A stretch of 64,000 nucleotides of DNA, taken from NCBI RefSeq assembly GCF_900103215.1, contig NZ_FNGV01000008.1, positions 62,001-126,000 on the forward strand. The letters run 5' to 3'. The DNA comes from Kriegella aquimaris (GTDB lineage: Bacteria > Bacteroidota > Bacteroidia > Flavobacteriales > Flavobacteriaceae). Under the pieces are notes generated by a model. That model made no database searches. It was not told where the DNA came from and was given only the letters and a program-made list of their open reading frames with translations. The position numbers and the translations under genes were made by a program. Shown here piece by piece: positions 52,398 through 61,670 of this stretch; within the stretch, counting starts at the first letter, position 1, and the number at the start of each line of letters is the position of its first letter.

Positions 52398-53534
52398 TTA
52401 ACATACGGTTAAGTAGGCGTATGTGTATGAAAATCTTGCACTTTCAGGAACGTGCAGCAATATTCGATCTCCTTTTTTTAATTTACCTGAATTTACCAAT
52501 TCCTCCAACATGACATAAATGGATGCCGCCCCAACGTTGCCGACTTTCTGTAAGTTCAAGAACCATTTTTCCCAAGGCATCTCTATCCCCTGATTTTTCA
52601 TTTCATCATATAAACCTTGCTTAAAGTAATAAGAAGAAATATGCGGAAGATAATAATCGACATCGTCAGGCGTAATATTATTTTTTTCGTAGGCCAATTT
52701 CAAACTGTCGACCCCTTTGACCAAGATATTGTCACCCAATAATCGGGTGTCTTGTTTCATGGCAAACAATGATTTTTTGCCCCATACTTCGGCGGGGTAC
52801 TCACTCCATGGCTTTAAGTGGCCGTCAGGCAATTTGTCACCACCGGCGTACATACAGGTTTCCATTTCATGGGCATAAGAATAGCCCTCCATCCATTCTA
52901 TTTTCAATGGAGTTTCTCCTTTCGGTTCGGGTTGCAATAAAACGGCGCCCGATCCATCGGATAACATCCAGCGTAAAAATTCTTTATTAAAAGCCAAGAT
53001 GGGACTATCTTCCAATTCTTTCAAGTATTCTACTTCATTCTCGAAAACATCAGCTTTCATCCAAGAAGAAGTTCTTTCCGACCCTGCACAAACAGCATTA
53101 GCTACTTGACCAGTCATTACAGAGAGATAGCCGTATTTTAGGGCATTCATACCTGAACAACATGCGCCAGAAACAGAGTTGATTTCCATGTTCCGATTTT
53201 TTAGAAATCCGTGGACCATAGAGGCGTGGGAAGGCAATATTTGATCCGGACTAGAGGTGCCACACGACAGTAACTCAATATCTTTTGTGGTGAATTCTTC
53301 ATCGCACAGGAGCTCTATGACTTCTTTAGTCAATTGCGCATTGTTGTGGGTGACCTGACCCTCATCATCAACCGCGTAATATCGGGTTTTGATTTGGTTG
53401 TTACGCAATACTATACGTCTGGCTTTAGAGGCTTTCCCGTTAATTATTCCCAGTATTTTTTCCATAAGATCGTTGTCAACGGGCCTATTGGGCAAAAACT
53501 TGGATATTCTAGTAATGTAAACGTCCTTCATCAA
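52398..53534 (-). CDS. darB: DarB, KASIII-like ketosynthase of dialkylresorcinol synthesis
   Basis: 378 residues of the FabH/KASIII type with the full Cys-His-Asn triad: C126 (ACCSGMN), H298 (LPHISSYY), N333 (VGNVGAAS). DarB condenses a beta-ketoacyl thioester with an enoyl/acyl thioester to a cyclohexanedione that DarA aromatises. The immediate coupling to darA (4 bp) and to the dehydratase genes supports the assignment. It is shared between flexirubins and simpler dialkylresorcinols. Confidence 0.88.
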   Translation of the reverse strand: MMKDVYITRISKFLPNRPVDNDLMEKILGIINGKASKARRIVLRNNQIKTRYYAVDDEGQVTHNNAQLTKEVIELLCDEEFTTKDIELLSCGTSSPDQILPSHASMVHGFLKNRNMEINSVSGACCSGMNALKYGYLSVMTGQVANAVCAGSERTSSWMKADVFENEVEYLKELEDSPILAFNKEFLRWMLSDGSGAVLLQPEPKGETPLKIEWMEGYSYAHEMETCMYAGGDKLPDGHLKPWSEYPAEVWGKKSLFAMKQDTRLLGDNILVKGVDSLKLAYEKNNITPDDVDYYLPHISSYYFKQGLYDEMKNQGIEMPWEKWFLNLQKVGNVGAASIYVMLEELVNSGKLKKGDRILLHVPESARFSYTYAYLTVC

Positions 53535-54460
53535 TTATCCTTTAGTAAAACAGAGGAATAATAGCGTTTTTCCTTGTTTCTCTTTTGGTACATGGGCAAA
53601 TAAGTGAGCAAAAATACAATAAAAACTATAGGGGTTATAACCCAGACCGCAAATAACAAATAATATTTGAATATTCCGATCCACTTCATTCTTTCGGGAT
53701 CCCTGGGGCCTCCTTTTTTTATCAAGTGGTTCGCCCATTTTGAAAATACGATATTACCTCTTTCGTCGGTCATGACCAAAAAAGGATTGACTCGAACGGC
53801 ATCTAAGGCCAGTAGTTCTTGTTGCAAACTTTCAAAATTATTGTTCAGTAATGCCGCTCGTATCGGTAAACCAAATTTTTCTGCGGCTCGAATATCGTTG
53901 TCGGAAACACCAGGTTTGGGGAATACACCTTTGTAACGGTCTTTTTTGCCTGAAAGCATCCAGTGCTCAATGGTGATGACACTAATGTGGTTAATGTGCC
54001 GATCGACCAAAGCGATATGGCCCACCAAATTTGCACCTACAGCTGCCAACAGCCTTTTCGTTTTTTCTTGTGCTTGGATCCACATGTTACGGCAAGCAAC
54101 AACGGTAATTACGGGAGTGTTTTTTAATAACTTTTCAGCAGCATCCGATTTTAAAAAAGAATTTATGGGAATGGATGGGGTTAAATACCAAACTTGATAT
54201 CCTAGAATAACAAGGTCATATTTGTTATTGAGTATTTCGGGGGGCACAGGCTTTAATTCCGTAGGAATTTGAAGAAAAGATTCAGGAAAAACTCCGTAGA
54301 ACTTTTTTGAGTCCCAAGGGAATTCAAAAGGTTTTTTTGGTTCAATCTTTAAATAGGAGATATTTACTTGGTCTCCCCCTGCAATAGTCTTTGTAATATT
54401 ATTGAGAATTTCGTGCAGTTGTCCTGTTTGGGAATAATAAATTACCAGTACTTGCTTCAT
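53531..54460 (-). CDS. darA: DarA, dialkylresorcinol aromatase with flavodoxin-like domain
   Basis: 309 residues from the ATG at 54460, fixed by a 4-bp ATGA overlap with the acyltransferase gene. The N-terminal flavodoxin-like fold begins VLVIYYSQTGQL, an FMN phosphate-loop pattern. The C-terminus has a membrane helix (YLLFAVWVITPIVFIVFLL), so it is anchored at the inner membrane. DarA oxidises the DarB product to the aromatic resorcinol. An earlier ATG at 54481 is possible but lies inside the upstream gene. Confidence 0.87.
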   Translation of the reverse strand: MKQVLVIYYSQTGQLHEILNNITKTIAGGDQVNISYLKIEPKKPFEFPWDSKKFYGVFPESFLQIPTELKPVPPEILNNKYDLVILGYQVWYLTPSIPINSFLKSDAAEKLLKNTPVITVVACRNMWIQAQEKTKRLLAAVGANLVGHIALVDRHINHISVITIEHWMLSGKKDRYKGVFPKPGVSDNDIRAAEKFGLPIRAALLNNNFESLQQELLALDAVRVNPFLVMTDERGNIVFSKWANHLIKKGGPRDPERMKWIGIFKYYLLFAVWVITPIVFIVFLLTYLPMYQKRNKEKRYYSSVLLKDN

Positions 54461-55353
54461 TCGTTTTCTTTTGTGTTCCAAAAATTATAATAATTGAACC
54501 ATTGCAAAGGATACTTTTTTAGTATCCAATCAACACTGTTTAAATAACTTTCGAGTAATGCCGGGGCATCCCTTTTTTTCACCTCTGCAGTTCTTGCATA
54601 TAAATGATAATGTTTGCGAGTCTCTTTCATTACATATACGAAGAGCACCGGAACATCAAGGCGGGAACCTAACAGAAAGGGGCCAGCGGGAAAACGCGTG
54701 TCTTCTCCTAAAAAATTGGCAGTCAAGGTTTTTTGACCATCAAAATATCGGTCACCTGTAAAGCACACCAATTCTCCATTATCCAATGCATTCTTAATAT
54801 CAAATATATGTGACATATCTTCCTTGACCAATATAAATTTGATTTTTGACTTGGAGGTAACACTTTCTAAGTATGATTTGATATTGGCATGTTCCGCATC
54901 GGTAGTGACCAGGCTGATCAATGATTCTGAGTCAAGGTCTTCAAGGTCTTCAAAGAAGTGCGCAGCCGTTTCAAAGTTGCCCACATGAGCACTGATCATA
55001 ATGCCGCCCTGTTTTTTCTTCAGTAGGTTTTCTATACGTTCAATGCCATCAAATTCGTAGGTAAACCTATTGCGAAGACCTGAAGATATAGCTACTTTAT
55101 CAATAATGGTCTGACCGAAAACAAAATAGCTCTTGTAAACGGAGTATAGGCTTTTAAAGGTCGAATATTTTCTTCTTTTTCGAAAGTAATAGTAGATAGA
55201 ACGTGCACTGTCCCCGGAAAAGAAGCAGTAATAAAGGGCGACAAAATAAAGTAAAAAATAAGACGCTGGAAGGCCCAATTTCTTGATAAAGAAAATAAAA
55301 ATTCTATAACCTAATACCGTGCCTCTGGATTTTCCTTTCCATTCCGTTGCCAT
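54457..55353 (-). CDS. LpxL/HtrB-type lysophospholipid acyltransferase
   Basis: 298 residues with an N-terminal hydrophobic segment and the catalytic HVGNFE motif (HxxxxE) near residue 125. FTGDRYFDGQ and FPAGPFLLGSRLDVPVLFVYV follow in the usual order. Family members acylate lipid A or glycolipids; in aryl-polyene systems a similar acyltransferase joins the polyene to the lipid. It is a good candidate for ester formation between the arylpolyene carboxylate and the resorcinol. Confidence 0.87.
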   Translation of the reverse strand: MATEWKGKSRGTVLGYRIFIFFIKKLGLPASYFLLYFVALYYCFFSGDSARSIYYYFRKRRKYSTFKSLYSVYKSYFVFGQTIIDKVAISSGLRNRFTYEFDGIERIENLLKKKQGGIMISAHVGNFETAAHFFEDLEDLDSESLISLVTTDAEHANIKSYLESVTSKSKIKFILVKEDMSHIFDIKNALDNGELVCFTGDRYFDGQKTLTANFLGEDTRFPAGPFLLGSRLDVPVLFVYVMKETRKHYHLYARTAEVKKRDAPALLESYLNSVDWILKKYPLQWFNYYNFWNTKENE

Positions 55354-55371
55354 TTCCCGTTTTTACGGTAA

Positions 55372-55614
55372 TCAACCTAATTTTCGTTCGATAAGGTCAT
55401 AAAAATCTTGAAGAGTGACCACATTAACGAAATCCTCGCCAGATAATTTCACCCCGAAGTTGCTTTCAACCGCAACGACAAGGTCGACAAAATCTAGACT
55501 GTCAAGTTCTAAAGTTTCCTTTAGGTTGGCCTCTGGAGCAATTTCATCTTCCTCAACCTCAAATTCATCAATGAGAAAGTCGTCTATTTTTTCAATGATA
55601 ACCTCTTTATTCAT
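55372..55614 (-). CDS. acyl carrier protein 2
   Basis: 80 residues from the ATG at 55614. Acidic; the prosthetic-group serine is S39 in LELDSLDFVDL. The sequence differs clearly from the other ACP at 45.6 kb. It overlaps the KS gene by 8 bp and precedes the acyltransferase gene by 18 bp, so this ACP is probably the donor for the acyltransferase and DarB steps. Confidence 0.9.
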   Translation of the reverse strand: MNKEVIIEKIDDFLIDEFEVEEDEIAPEANLKETLELDSLDFVDLVVAVESNFGVKLSGEDFVNVVTLQDFYDLIERKLG

Positions 55615-56839
55615 CAGCAGCAAGCATTTTTTTTATAATCAATGCGGAATTGGTACCGCCAAATCCGAATGAATTGGACAAAAATACGTCAATTTTTTTA
55701 TTTAAGGTTTTCTTAACTAAGTTTAATTTGGCCGCATCTTCATCGGGTTCGTCTAAATTTATGTTCGGAGCGATGAACGAATCTTGCATCATAATCATAG
55801 AATAGATGATTTCACTCGCCCCTGCCATCCAACATTCATGTCCGGTCATCGATTTGGTCGAACTTATGTAAGGTGCACTTTCACCGAAGACTTGATATAG
55901 TGCTTTGGCTTCATTGGCATCTCCTACTGGCGTAGAGGTGGCATGGGCATTTACATAATCAATGCTGCTTGCCTCAATGCCCGCATCTTTTAGTGCGTTA
56001 GTCATGGCTCTTGCCGGACCTTCAACATTCGGTGTCGAGATATGTTCGCCATTGCTGGAAAAACCATAACCGACGATTTCGCCAAGAATGGGCGCACCTC
56101 GTTCAAGGGCAGATTCAAGACTCTCGACAATTACCGTGGCGCCCCCGCCGCTGGGCACAAGGCCGTTTCTTTTACGATCGAACGGACGTGAAGCTTTTTC
56201 AGGATTTTCGATATCTGTAGCAAATACACCCAAACCATCAAAACTTGCCATGGCAAAGTGATTAATTTCTTGAGCTCCCCCGCAGATGATGCAATCTTGC
56301 ATTCCGCTTTTTACCAAATGATAGGCCATTCCAATAGCGTGGGAACCACTTGCACAGGCTGCACTGATGGTAAGGTTGATACCCCTTAATTTGAAAATGG
56401 TAGAAAGATTCATGGTGATAGATGAGTTCATGCCTTTGAATATGGCCCCAGAACCTACCAATGTTGTATCTTTTTTTTCTCGAACAATATCTATGGACTC
56501 TATAACCGATTTTGCCGTGCTGTCATTGCCATAAATAATGCCGACTTCATTCTTGTCAAAAAATGATTGGGACAATTTGGCGTTTTCAATGGCTTCCATC
56601 GTGGCAACATAGGCAAAGGCGGCTTCTTCGCCCATACTGATTCTTTGTCGTCTTGTAAGCAGTGCTTTTAAGTCTGGAGCTTCTACCATGCCGGTCAGCG
56701 GAGATCGATAGCCAAAGGCCTTCCTTTGTTCATCAAAGACAATTCCGGATTTCCCTTCATAGAGGGATGTTTTTACCTCTTTCAAGTTTTTTCCGATACA
56801 CGAATAAATTCCCATCCCCGTAATCACCACTCGCTTCAT
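55607..56839 (-). CDS. beta-ketoacyl-ACP synthase (FabB/F-like)
   Basis: 410 residues with triad C162 (SAACASGSH), H299 (NAHATSTP) and H334 (MTGHECWMAGA). GGGATVIVES and GYGFSSNGEH are FabB-like. It is one of three catalytically complete elongating ketosynthases in the cluster; together with the adjacent ACP2 and FabG it may make the alkyl chain. Gap to FabG is 14 bp. Confidence 0.9.
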   Translation of the reverse strand: MKRVVITGMGIYSCIGKNLKEVKTSLYEGKSGIVFDEQRKAFGYRSPLTGMVEAPDLKALLTRRQRISMGEEAAFAYVATMEAIENAKLSQSFFDKNEVGIIYGNDSTAKSVIESIDIVREKKDTTLVGSGAIFKGMNSSITMNLSTIFKLRGINLTISAACASGSHAIGMAYHLVKSGMQDCIICGGAQEINHFAMASFDGLGVFATDIENPEKASRPFDRKRNGLVPSGGGATVIVESLESALERGAPILGEIVGYGFSSNGEHISTPNVEGPARAMTNALKDAGIEASSIDYVNAHATSTPVGDANEAKALYQVFGESAPYISSTKSMTGHECWMAGASEIIYSMIMMQDSFIAPNINLDEPDEDAAKLNLVKKTLNKKIDVFLSNSFGFGGTNSALIIKKMLAADE

Positions 56840-56853
56840 CTGTCAAAATCATT

Positions 56854-57597
56854 TTAGGAGTAGATGCCCCCATTAATGTTCACCACTTCACCGGTAATAT
56901 AAGATGCATTTTTGGAAACTAAAAACGAAACCAAGTGTGCCACTTCTTCGGGCTTGCCGAATCTATTGCTCGGAATCATTTTTTTAAGTTCTTTTTCGTT
57001 AAGTTCGCTTGTCATGTCGGTTTTGATAAATCCTGGTGCAACTGCATTTACTGTAACGTTTCTTTTGGCTACTTCTTGTGCAAGTGCTTTGGTCGCTGCA
57101 ATAATGGCTCCTTTGGCAGCTGAATAATTGGTTTGTCCAGGGGTGCCCTTCAACCCGGAAACCGACACCAAATTGACAATCCTTCCGTAACGGTTCACCA
57201 ATAATTTCTGTATCAAATGATTGGTAACATTGAAAAAGCCATTTAAACTTGTATCAATAACGTCAGACCAGTCTTCTCGGCTCATCCACATGAAAAGCCC
57301 ATCTTTAGTAATTCCTGCATTGTTTATAATGACTTCGATGACAGCTTCTTTGTGGTTATCTTGCCATTGGTCGAGGCCTTTTTTGACCGCATCGGCATCG
57401 GTAACGTTGAATTGTAATAATTCGCCAGAGCCTCCTGCTTCCTCTACCTGTTTTAGACTTTGCTCGGCGGCTTCAATATTTTTATTGTAATTAATAAGAA
57501 TTTTGTAGTCGAAATCTTTGGCCAATTGCACACATATTGCTCGGCCTATTCCCCTCGACCCACCGGTAACCAGTGCGTATTTTGTTTTGTTTTCCAT
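56854..57597 (-). CDS. fabG: 3-oxoacyl-ACP reductase (FabG-like SDR)
   Basis: 247 residues with TGGSRGIG (13-20), the NNAG motif, the catalytic Ser in VSVSG and YSAAK (Tyr-xxx-Lys). Reduces beta-ketoacyl-ACP to the 3-hydroxy form with NADPH, needed in each cycle of polyene formation. It is the only ketoreductase in the cluster, so it should serve all the ketosynthases. An enoyl reductase is absent, in keeping with a polyene product. Confidence 0.9.
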   Translation of the reverse strand: MENKTKYALVTGGSRGIGRAICVQLAKDFDYKILINYNKNIEAAEQSLKQVEEAGGSGELLQFNVTDADAVKKGLDQWQDNHKEAVIEVIINNAGITKDGLFMWMSREDWSDVIDTSLNGFFNVTNHLIQKLLVNRYGRIVNLVSVSGLKGTPGQTNYSAAKGAIIAATKALAQEVAKRNVTVNAVAPGFIKTDMTSELNEKELKKMIPSNRFGKPEEVAHLVSFLVSKNASYITGEVVNINGGIYS

Positions 57598-57615
57598 GTA
57601 ATAATTTGCAAGAAT

Positions 57616-58746
57616 CTATTGCGAAGTATCGACAAAATTTTCAGCGTTCTTATACCATTGATCGCCTATAACTTTTCCTTTTTCGTCAAGAAATCCCCAA
57701 CCTTTTTTAGTTTTTATCCGAGCCAGTCCATCGATAAAACCTTTGTCTTCACCGCTTTGAAAAAATGCAAAGCCTACCGATATATCATATTCGGCGGGTA
57801 TGACCAGTGATCCTGATTTATTGACAAACCCCCAATCTTTTATTTTCACCGGTGCCAGGCCGTTATCAGCGAATATTTCAGCGTCTTTGTACTCAAAACT
57901 GATGACTTCTTCACCTTTCTCGTTGATGTAGCCCCAACTTTTGCCATTGGCTACAGGTGCCAACCCGTTTTTAAATGCTCTGGCCTTGTCAAACCTGGGT
58001 TCGATAACCCATTCGCCCTTGTTGTTGAGAAACCCCATTTTTTTATTACTTCTGGCGTATGTGAGGGTAGATCCATCCCTGAAATCCCAAACTTTGTCTA
58101 TGCCTGAAACAACCTTAAGATTGCCATCAACGAAAATACCCAAATCTTCTCCTTTTTTTCCCCAGAGCCCATTTTTGTTATAACGGCCGATTTCATCGTA
58201 CTCCGTGGGGATGGTCAGTTCCCCCTTCTTGTCAATCATGCCCCAGAGTTCGCCATTTCTTACCTTGGCACGGCCATCCCAGAAATTTTTAATCTCGTCG
58301 AACTTAGGTTCCAAGATGAATTTTCCATCGGTTCCCAAAAGGCCTATTTTATCCTCTTTTCTAAAAATAGCGACGCCATCATTGAAATCATAGTATTTAT
58401 CAGGTACGGGTGTCTCTAAAACCTTTCCTGAAGCGTCAATATAGTTCCATTGGTCGTCTTTTAAGACCAACGCAATTCCGGAATTGAAATCTTTTACCCG
58501 GTCATATTCCGGTTGAATGGCCCATTCCCCTGAGGTGTTGATATACCCCCATTTTCCATCTTTCTCGGCGCCGGCAAATTTTCCGGAAAAGCTCAGCGCT
58601 TTTTCGAATTTAGGCTGAATAACATATTCTCCTGATTGATCAATATAGCCTACAAGGTCTTTTTCTTTGACCATGGCCAATTTTTGTGCCTGCACTAAAT
58701 AGGTGCTAAGAAATAAGGCAATAAATAGAATTTGTAGCGCTTTCAT
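57616..58746 (-). CDS. secreted WG-repeat (KWG) protein
   Basis: 376 residues with a signal peptide (LQILFIALFLSTYLVQAQ) from the ATG at 58746. Eight or more repeats of the G-x-I-(N/D)-x-x-G-E-(W/Y)-V-I-x-P-x-(F/Y)-D type (GEWAIQPEYD, GEWVIEPRFD, GSLVIPAEYD) form a beta-propeller-like array. WG repeats are ligand/protein-binding modules with no catalytic residue. It lies 4 bp after the ammonia-lyase stop, deep inside the pigment operon, an unusual place; an outer-surface or periplasmic partner in assembly is possible. Confidence 0.82.
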   Translation of the reverse strand: MKALQILFIALFLSTYLVQAQKLAMVKEKDLVGYIDQSGEYVIQPKFEKALSFSGKFAGAEKDGKWGYINTSGEWAIQPEYDRVKDFNSGIALVLKDDQWNYIDASGKVLETPVPDKYYDFNDGVAIFRKEDKIGLLGTDGKFILEPKFDEIKNFWDGRAKVRNGELWGMIDKKGELTIPTEYDEIGRYNKNGLWGKKGEDLGIFVDGNLKVVSGIDKVWDFRDGSTLTYARSNKKMGFLNNKGEWVIEPRFDKARAFKNGLAPVANGKSWGYINEKGEEVISFEYKDAEIFADNGLAPVKIKDWGFVNKSGSLVIPAEYDISVGFAFFQSGEDKGFIDGLARIKTKKGWGFLDEKGKVIGDQWYKNAENFVDTSQ

Positions 58747-58750
58747 TGTT

Positions 58751-60280
58751 TTATTTGTTTTGATGGTTAATAATATAGTTCTTGACTTCATTAACATAAG
58801 GATACATTACTACATCCTCTTCAAAGGGGGGAACTATCATTCTAATCGCATCGTACATGTTTTTGGTTTTGGAAGAAACTTTGTCTTGAACCTTCAAATA
58901 TTCAATAGCCTGAACTATAGTGATAAGATGAATGGCCATGACTTCAAAACCGTTTTCGATTACTTTTTTGGTAATCAATGCCGCATTGGTGCCCATGCTT
59001 ACAATATCTTGGTTGTCGTTGTTGTTCGGTATGCTATGTACATACATGGGGTTTGAGAGCATTTGGTTCTCGGCGGTAGTCGAGGTGGCGGTAAACTGAA
59101 CGCCCTGCATACCGAAATTCAACCCTAGTTTGCCGAGGTTTACAAAGGGCGGAAGGATGTCATTCAATTTTGAGTTCATCAAATAGTTCAGTTGCCTTTC
59201 GGCCAACATCGTCATTTTAGTGACCACGATTTTAAGTTTGTCCATTTCAAGTGATACATAATCCCCATGAAAATTACCACCATGGTATACATTTTGGTCC
59301 TCTACATTGACAATAGGGTTGTCATTTGCTGAATTTACCTCCTCGATCATTGTAGCCTCTACATTGTTCAGGGTATCTAAAATAGGTCCTAAGATTTGAG
59401 GTACACAACGCAGTGAATAGTATTCTTGAACTTTCTCCTCGAATACGGTAACACCATTATTGTCGGTATATAAGTGGTGTTCACGTTTGCGTGTAAGGGT
59501 ACTATCTTTCAGGTGACTGCGCATTGCTCGCGCAATTTCCCGTTGCCCAAGGTGTCTTTTGGTCTGGTTGAGATTTTTAGACAAATGGTCGTCATATGCC
59601 TGAACGATTTCGTTGATTGCCGAAGAACAAGCAATCATCCATTCCAACAACCTTCTTGTGTAAATGGTGTTGACTACACCAATTCCCGTCATGACCGAAG
59701 TACCGTTAATCAATCCTAACCCTTCCCGAATCTCAACGGTAATAGGTTCAAGGTTCTCTGCTTCAAAGACCTCTTGGGTGGATTTTCTTTCCCCTTTATA
59801 AAAAACCTCGCCTTCGCCGATAAGTACTAGTGCCAAATGGGCCAATTGTACCAAATCTCCACTAGCACCGACCCCACCATGCTCATAAATCAAAGGAATT
59901 ATATCTTTATTTATCAATTCGGTCATTAAGGAAATAACCGATGTGTGTACCCCTGAATTGCCTAAACTTAAGGTGTTTAAACGCGCAAGCATTGCCGCCT
60001 TGACATATTTCGGGGGTATAGGGTTGCCCGTGCCCGATGCGTGGCTTCGAATCAGGTTATACTGCAATTGAATTCTTTCCGAATCTTTAATCTTATACTG
60101 TGCCATCGGGCCGAAACCCGTGTTTACACCATATATCACTTTGTTTTTCGAAAATTCTTTAAGAAAATCAAAACTCTTTTGCACAGTTTCAAAGACCTTT
60201 TTGTCAACTGAGATAGGTTCATCTTCAAAAATAACTTTGTAAAAATCCTCTATCTCTAACTTTCCTTTTATTTTTGGCAT
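58751..60280 (-). CDS. tyrosine ammonia-lyase (MIO enzyme, flexirubin starter synthesis)
   Basis: 509 residues, aromatic amino acid lyase. The MIO prosthetic group forms from A139-S140-G141 (GGVGASGDLVQLAHLA). YGVNTGFGPMA, IRSHASGTG (S79-H80 at the ring-specificity site) and NSANDNPI are conserved. Overall it reads like the flavobacterial tyrosine ammonia-lyases characterised from Flavobacterium rather than the HutH histidase type. It converts tyrosine to 4-coumarate, the arylpolyene starter. It is the first gene of the minus-strand run and is separated from the divergent halogenase-like gene by 103 bp. Confidence 0.88.
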   Translation of the reverse strand: MPKIKGKLEIEDFYKVIFEDEPISVDKKVFETVQKSFDFLKEFSKNKVIYGVNTGFGPMAQYKIKDSERIQLQYNLIRSHASGTGNPIPPKYVKAAMLARLNTLSLGNSGVHTSVISLMTELINKDIIPLIYEHGGVGASGDLVQLAHLALVLIGEGEVFYKGERKSTQEVFEAENLEPITVEIREGLGLINGTSVMTGIGVVNTIYTRRLLEWMIACSSAINEIVQAYDDHLSKNLNQTKRHLGQREIARAMRSHLKDSTLTRKREHHLYTDNNGVTVFEEKVQEYYSLRCVPQILGPILDTLNNVEATMIEEVNSANDNPIVNVEDQNVYHGGNFHGDYVSLEMDKLKIVVTKMTMLAERQLNYLMNSKLNDILPPFVNLGKLGLNFGMQGVQFTATSTTAENQMLSNPMYVHSIPNNNDNQDIVSMGTNAALITKKVIENGFEVMAIHLITIVQAIEYLKVQDKVSSKTKNMYDAIRMIVPPFEEDVVMYPYVNEVKNYIINHQNK

Positions 60281-60383
60281 TTATGATTGGATCAAGCTTA
60301 TATAAGCATCAATTTATAAATAAAATTAGTTAATTTGGTTTGCAAATTTATAATAATTAACGAATCTATATTTTATTGAAGGG
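60281..60383. promoter_or_regulatory. divergent promoter region of the pigment cluster
   Basis: This 103-bp AT-rich gap must drive the 31-kb minus-strand run and the plus-strand halogenase-like gene. On the minus strand, TAAATTTG (plus-strand 60343-60350) is an exact TAnnTTTG -7 box, 63 bp before the lyase ATG, without a well-placed -33. On the plus strand, TTTG at 60339-60342 and TATATTTT at 60367 are 24 bp apart, too wide for the consensus. A palindromic TTATATAAG lies at 60298-60306. Confidence 0.4.
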
Positions 60384-61625
60384 ATGAATAATGAAAAGGT
60401 GGAGGTATTAATTATTGGGGCGGGGCCTTCAGGCTGTGTTGCTGCTGCTTATTTGTTTAATCAGGGACTAAAAATTAAAGTTGTCGAGAAGAGTAAATTT
60501 CCTCGATTTGTAATTGGTGAAAGCCTTTTGCCTAGATGCATGCATCATTTCGAGGAGGTGGGTTTGTTGCCCTGTCTCGAAAAACAGAAATTTGAAATTA
60601 AGGCAGGCGCCCGGTTTATGAAGAACGGTCAAATTTGCAATTTCGATTTTTCAAAGAAACATACTTCGGGTTGGGATTGGACTTGGCAGGTACCCCGTGC
60701 AGATTTCGATAAGACCTTAACGGATACGCTTATAGAACGCGGTGTCGAAATTGCCTTTGAGCAAGAGGTCGTTGATGTGGCCTTTACCGATCAAGAAGCC
60801 ATCACAACAATTAAAGATAAAGAAGGCCAAGAGTTTCAGGTCTCAGCGAAATATATTATTGATTCCAGTGGTTTCGGTCGTGTATTGCCCCGGTTGCTTG
60901 ATTTGGAAAAACCCTCTACGATACCCGAACATTCTTCGATTTTTACACATGTTAAAGAGGAGAATAGGCCCAAAGGAAAAGAGGGTACGTTGATCACCTT
61001 TGATGTAATCGATACTGACACCTGGTTGTGGGTTATTCCTTTTTCAAATGGATACACCAGTATTGGCTATGTTGGGAAAACGGAATATTTGGAGTCTTTT
61101 GAAGGCGATAACAGCCAAAAACTTAGGACTATGATGAAGTTGTCGGGCTATTATAATGACCGATTTGAGCGTCTGGAGTATGAGTTTGAGCCTAAAATGA
61201 TAAAGAATTTCTCGAAATCGGTAAAACAGTTATATGGGAAGCGTTTTGTGCTTACCGGTAACAGCGCTGAATTTTTGGATCCCGTTTTTTCCTCTGGTGT
61301 AACTTTTGCTACAGAATCGGCACTCTTGGCGGCCAAATTGATTACACGGGAATTGCGAGATGAAAAAGTCGATTGGGAAATTGAATATTCGCAATATATC
61401 AAAGAAGGAGTCGGCGTTTTTGCTACTTATGTGAAGGAATGGTATACTGGAAACCTTCAAAAAATATTTTTTCACAAACAAGAAAACACAATAATCAAAG
61501 CGCAGATTTGTGCTGTTTTGGCAGGGTATGTTTGGGACAAGACCAATCCGTTTGTGAAAAACCACTCTCGATTGGTTAAAACGGTTGCCCATATTACGGA
61601 TATGGAAACAGAGGGAAAGGTATAG
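60384..61625 (+). CDS. flavin-dependent halogenase-like FAD oxidoreductase
   Basis: 413 residues with FAD motif GAGPSG (12-17), then GESLLPR (45-51). Three halogenase hallmarks are all visible. WLWVIP at 214-219 fits WxWxIP. FLDPVFSSG at 297-305 fits FxxPxxSxG. A Lys in FEIKAGARF (K73) lies where the catalytic lysine of PrnA-type enzymes falls. It is transcribed away from the ammonia-lyase and likely modifies the arene or resorcinol ring of the pigment. Hydroxylases of the same superfamily share part of these motifs, so chlorination is a hypothesis. Confidence 0.78.
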   Translation: MNNEKVEVLIIGAGPSGCVAAAYLFNQGLKIKVVEKSKFPRFVIGESLLPRCMHHFEEVGLLPCLEKQKFEIKAGARFMKNGQICNFDFSKKHTSGWDWTWQVPRADFDKTLTDTLIERGVEIAFEQEVVDVAFTDQEAITTIKDKEGQEFQVSAKYIIDSSGFGRVLPRLLDLEKPSTIPEHSSIFTHVKEENRPKGKEGTLITFDVIDTDTWLWVIPFSNGYTSIGYVGKTEYLESFEGDNSQKLRTMMKLSGYYNDRFERLEYEFEPKMIKNFSKSVKQLYGKRFVLTGNSAEFLDPVFSSGVTFATESALLAAKLITRELRDEKVDWEIEYSQYIKEGVGVFATYVKEWYTGNLQKIFFHKQENTIIKAQICAVLAGYVWDKTNPFVKNHSRLVKTVAHITDMETEGKV

Positions 61626-61670
61626 CTTAACTGAAGATTTTATTACTTATTCGTAGCTTAGTGAGTAATA

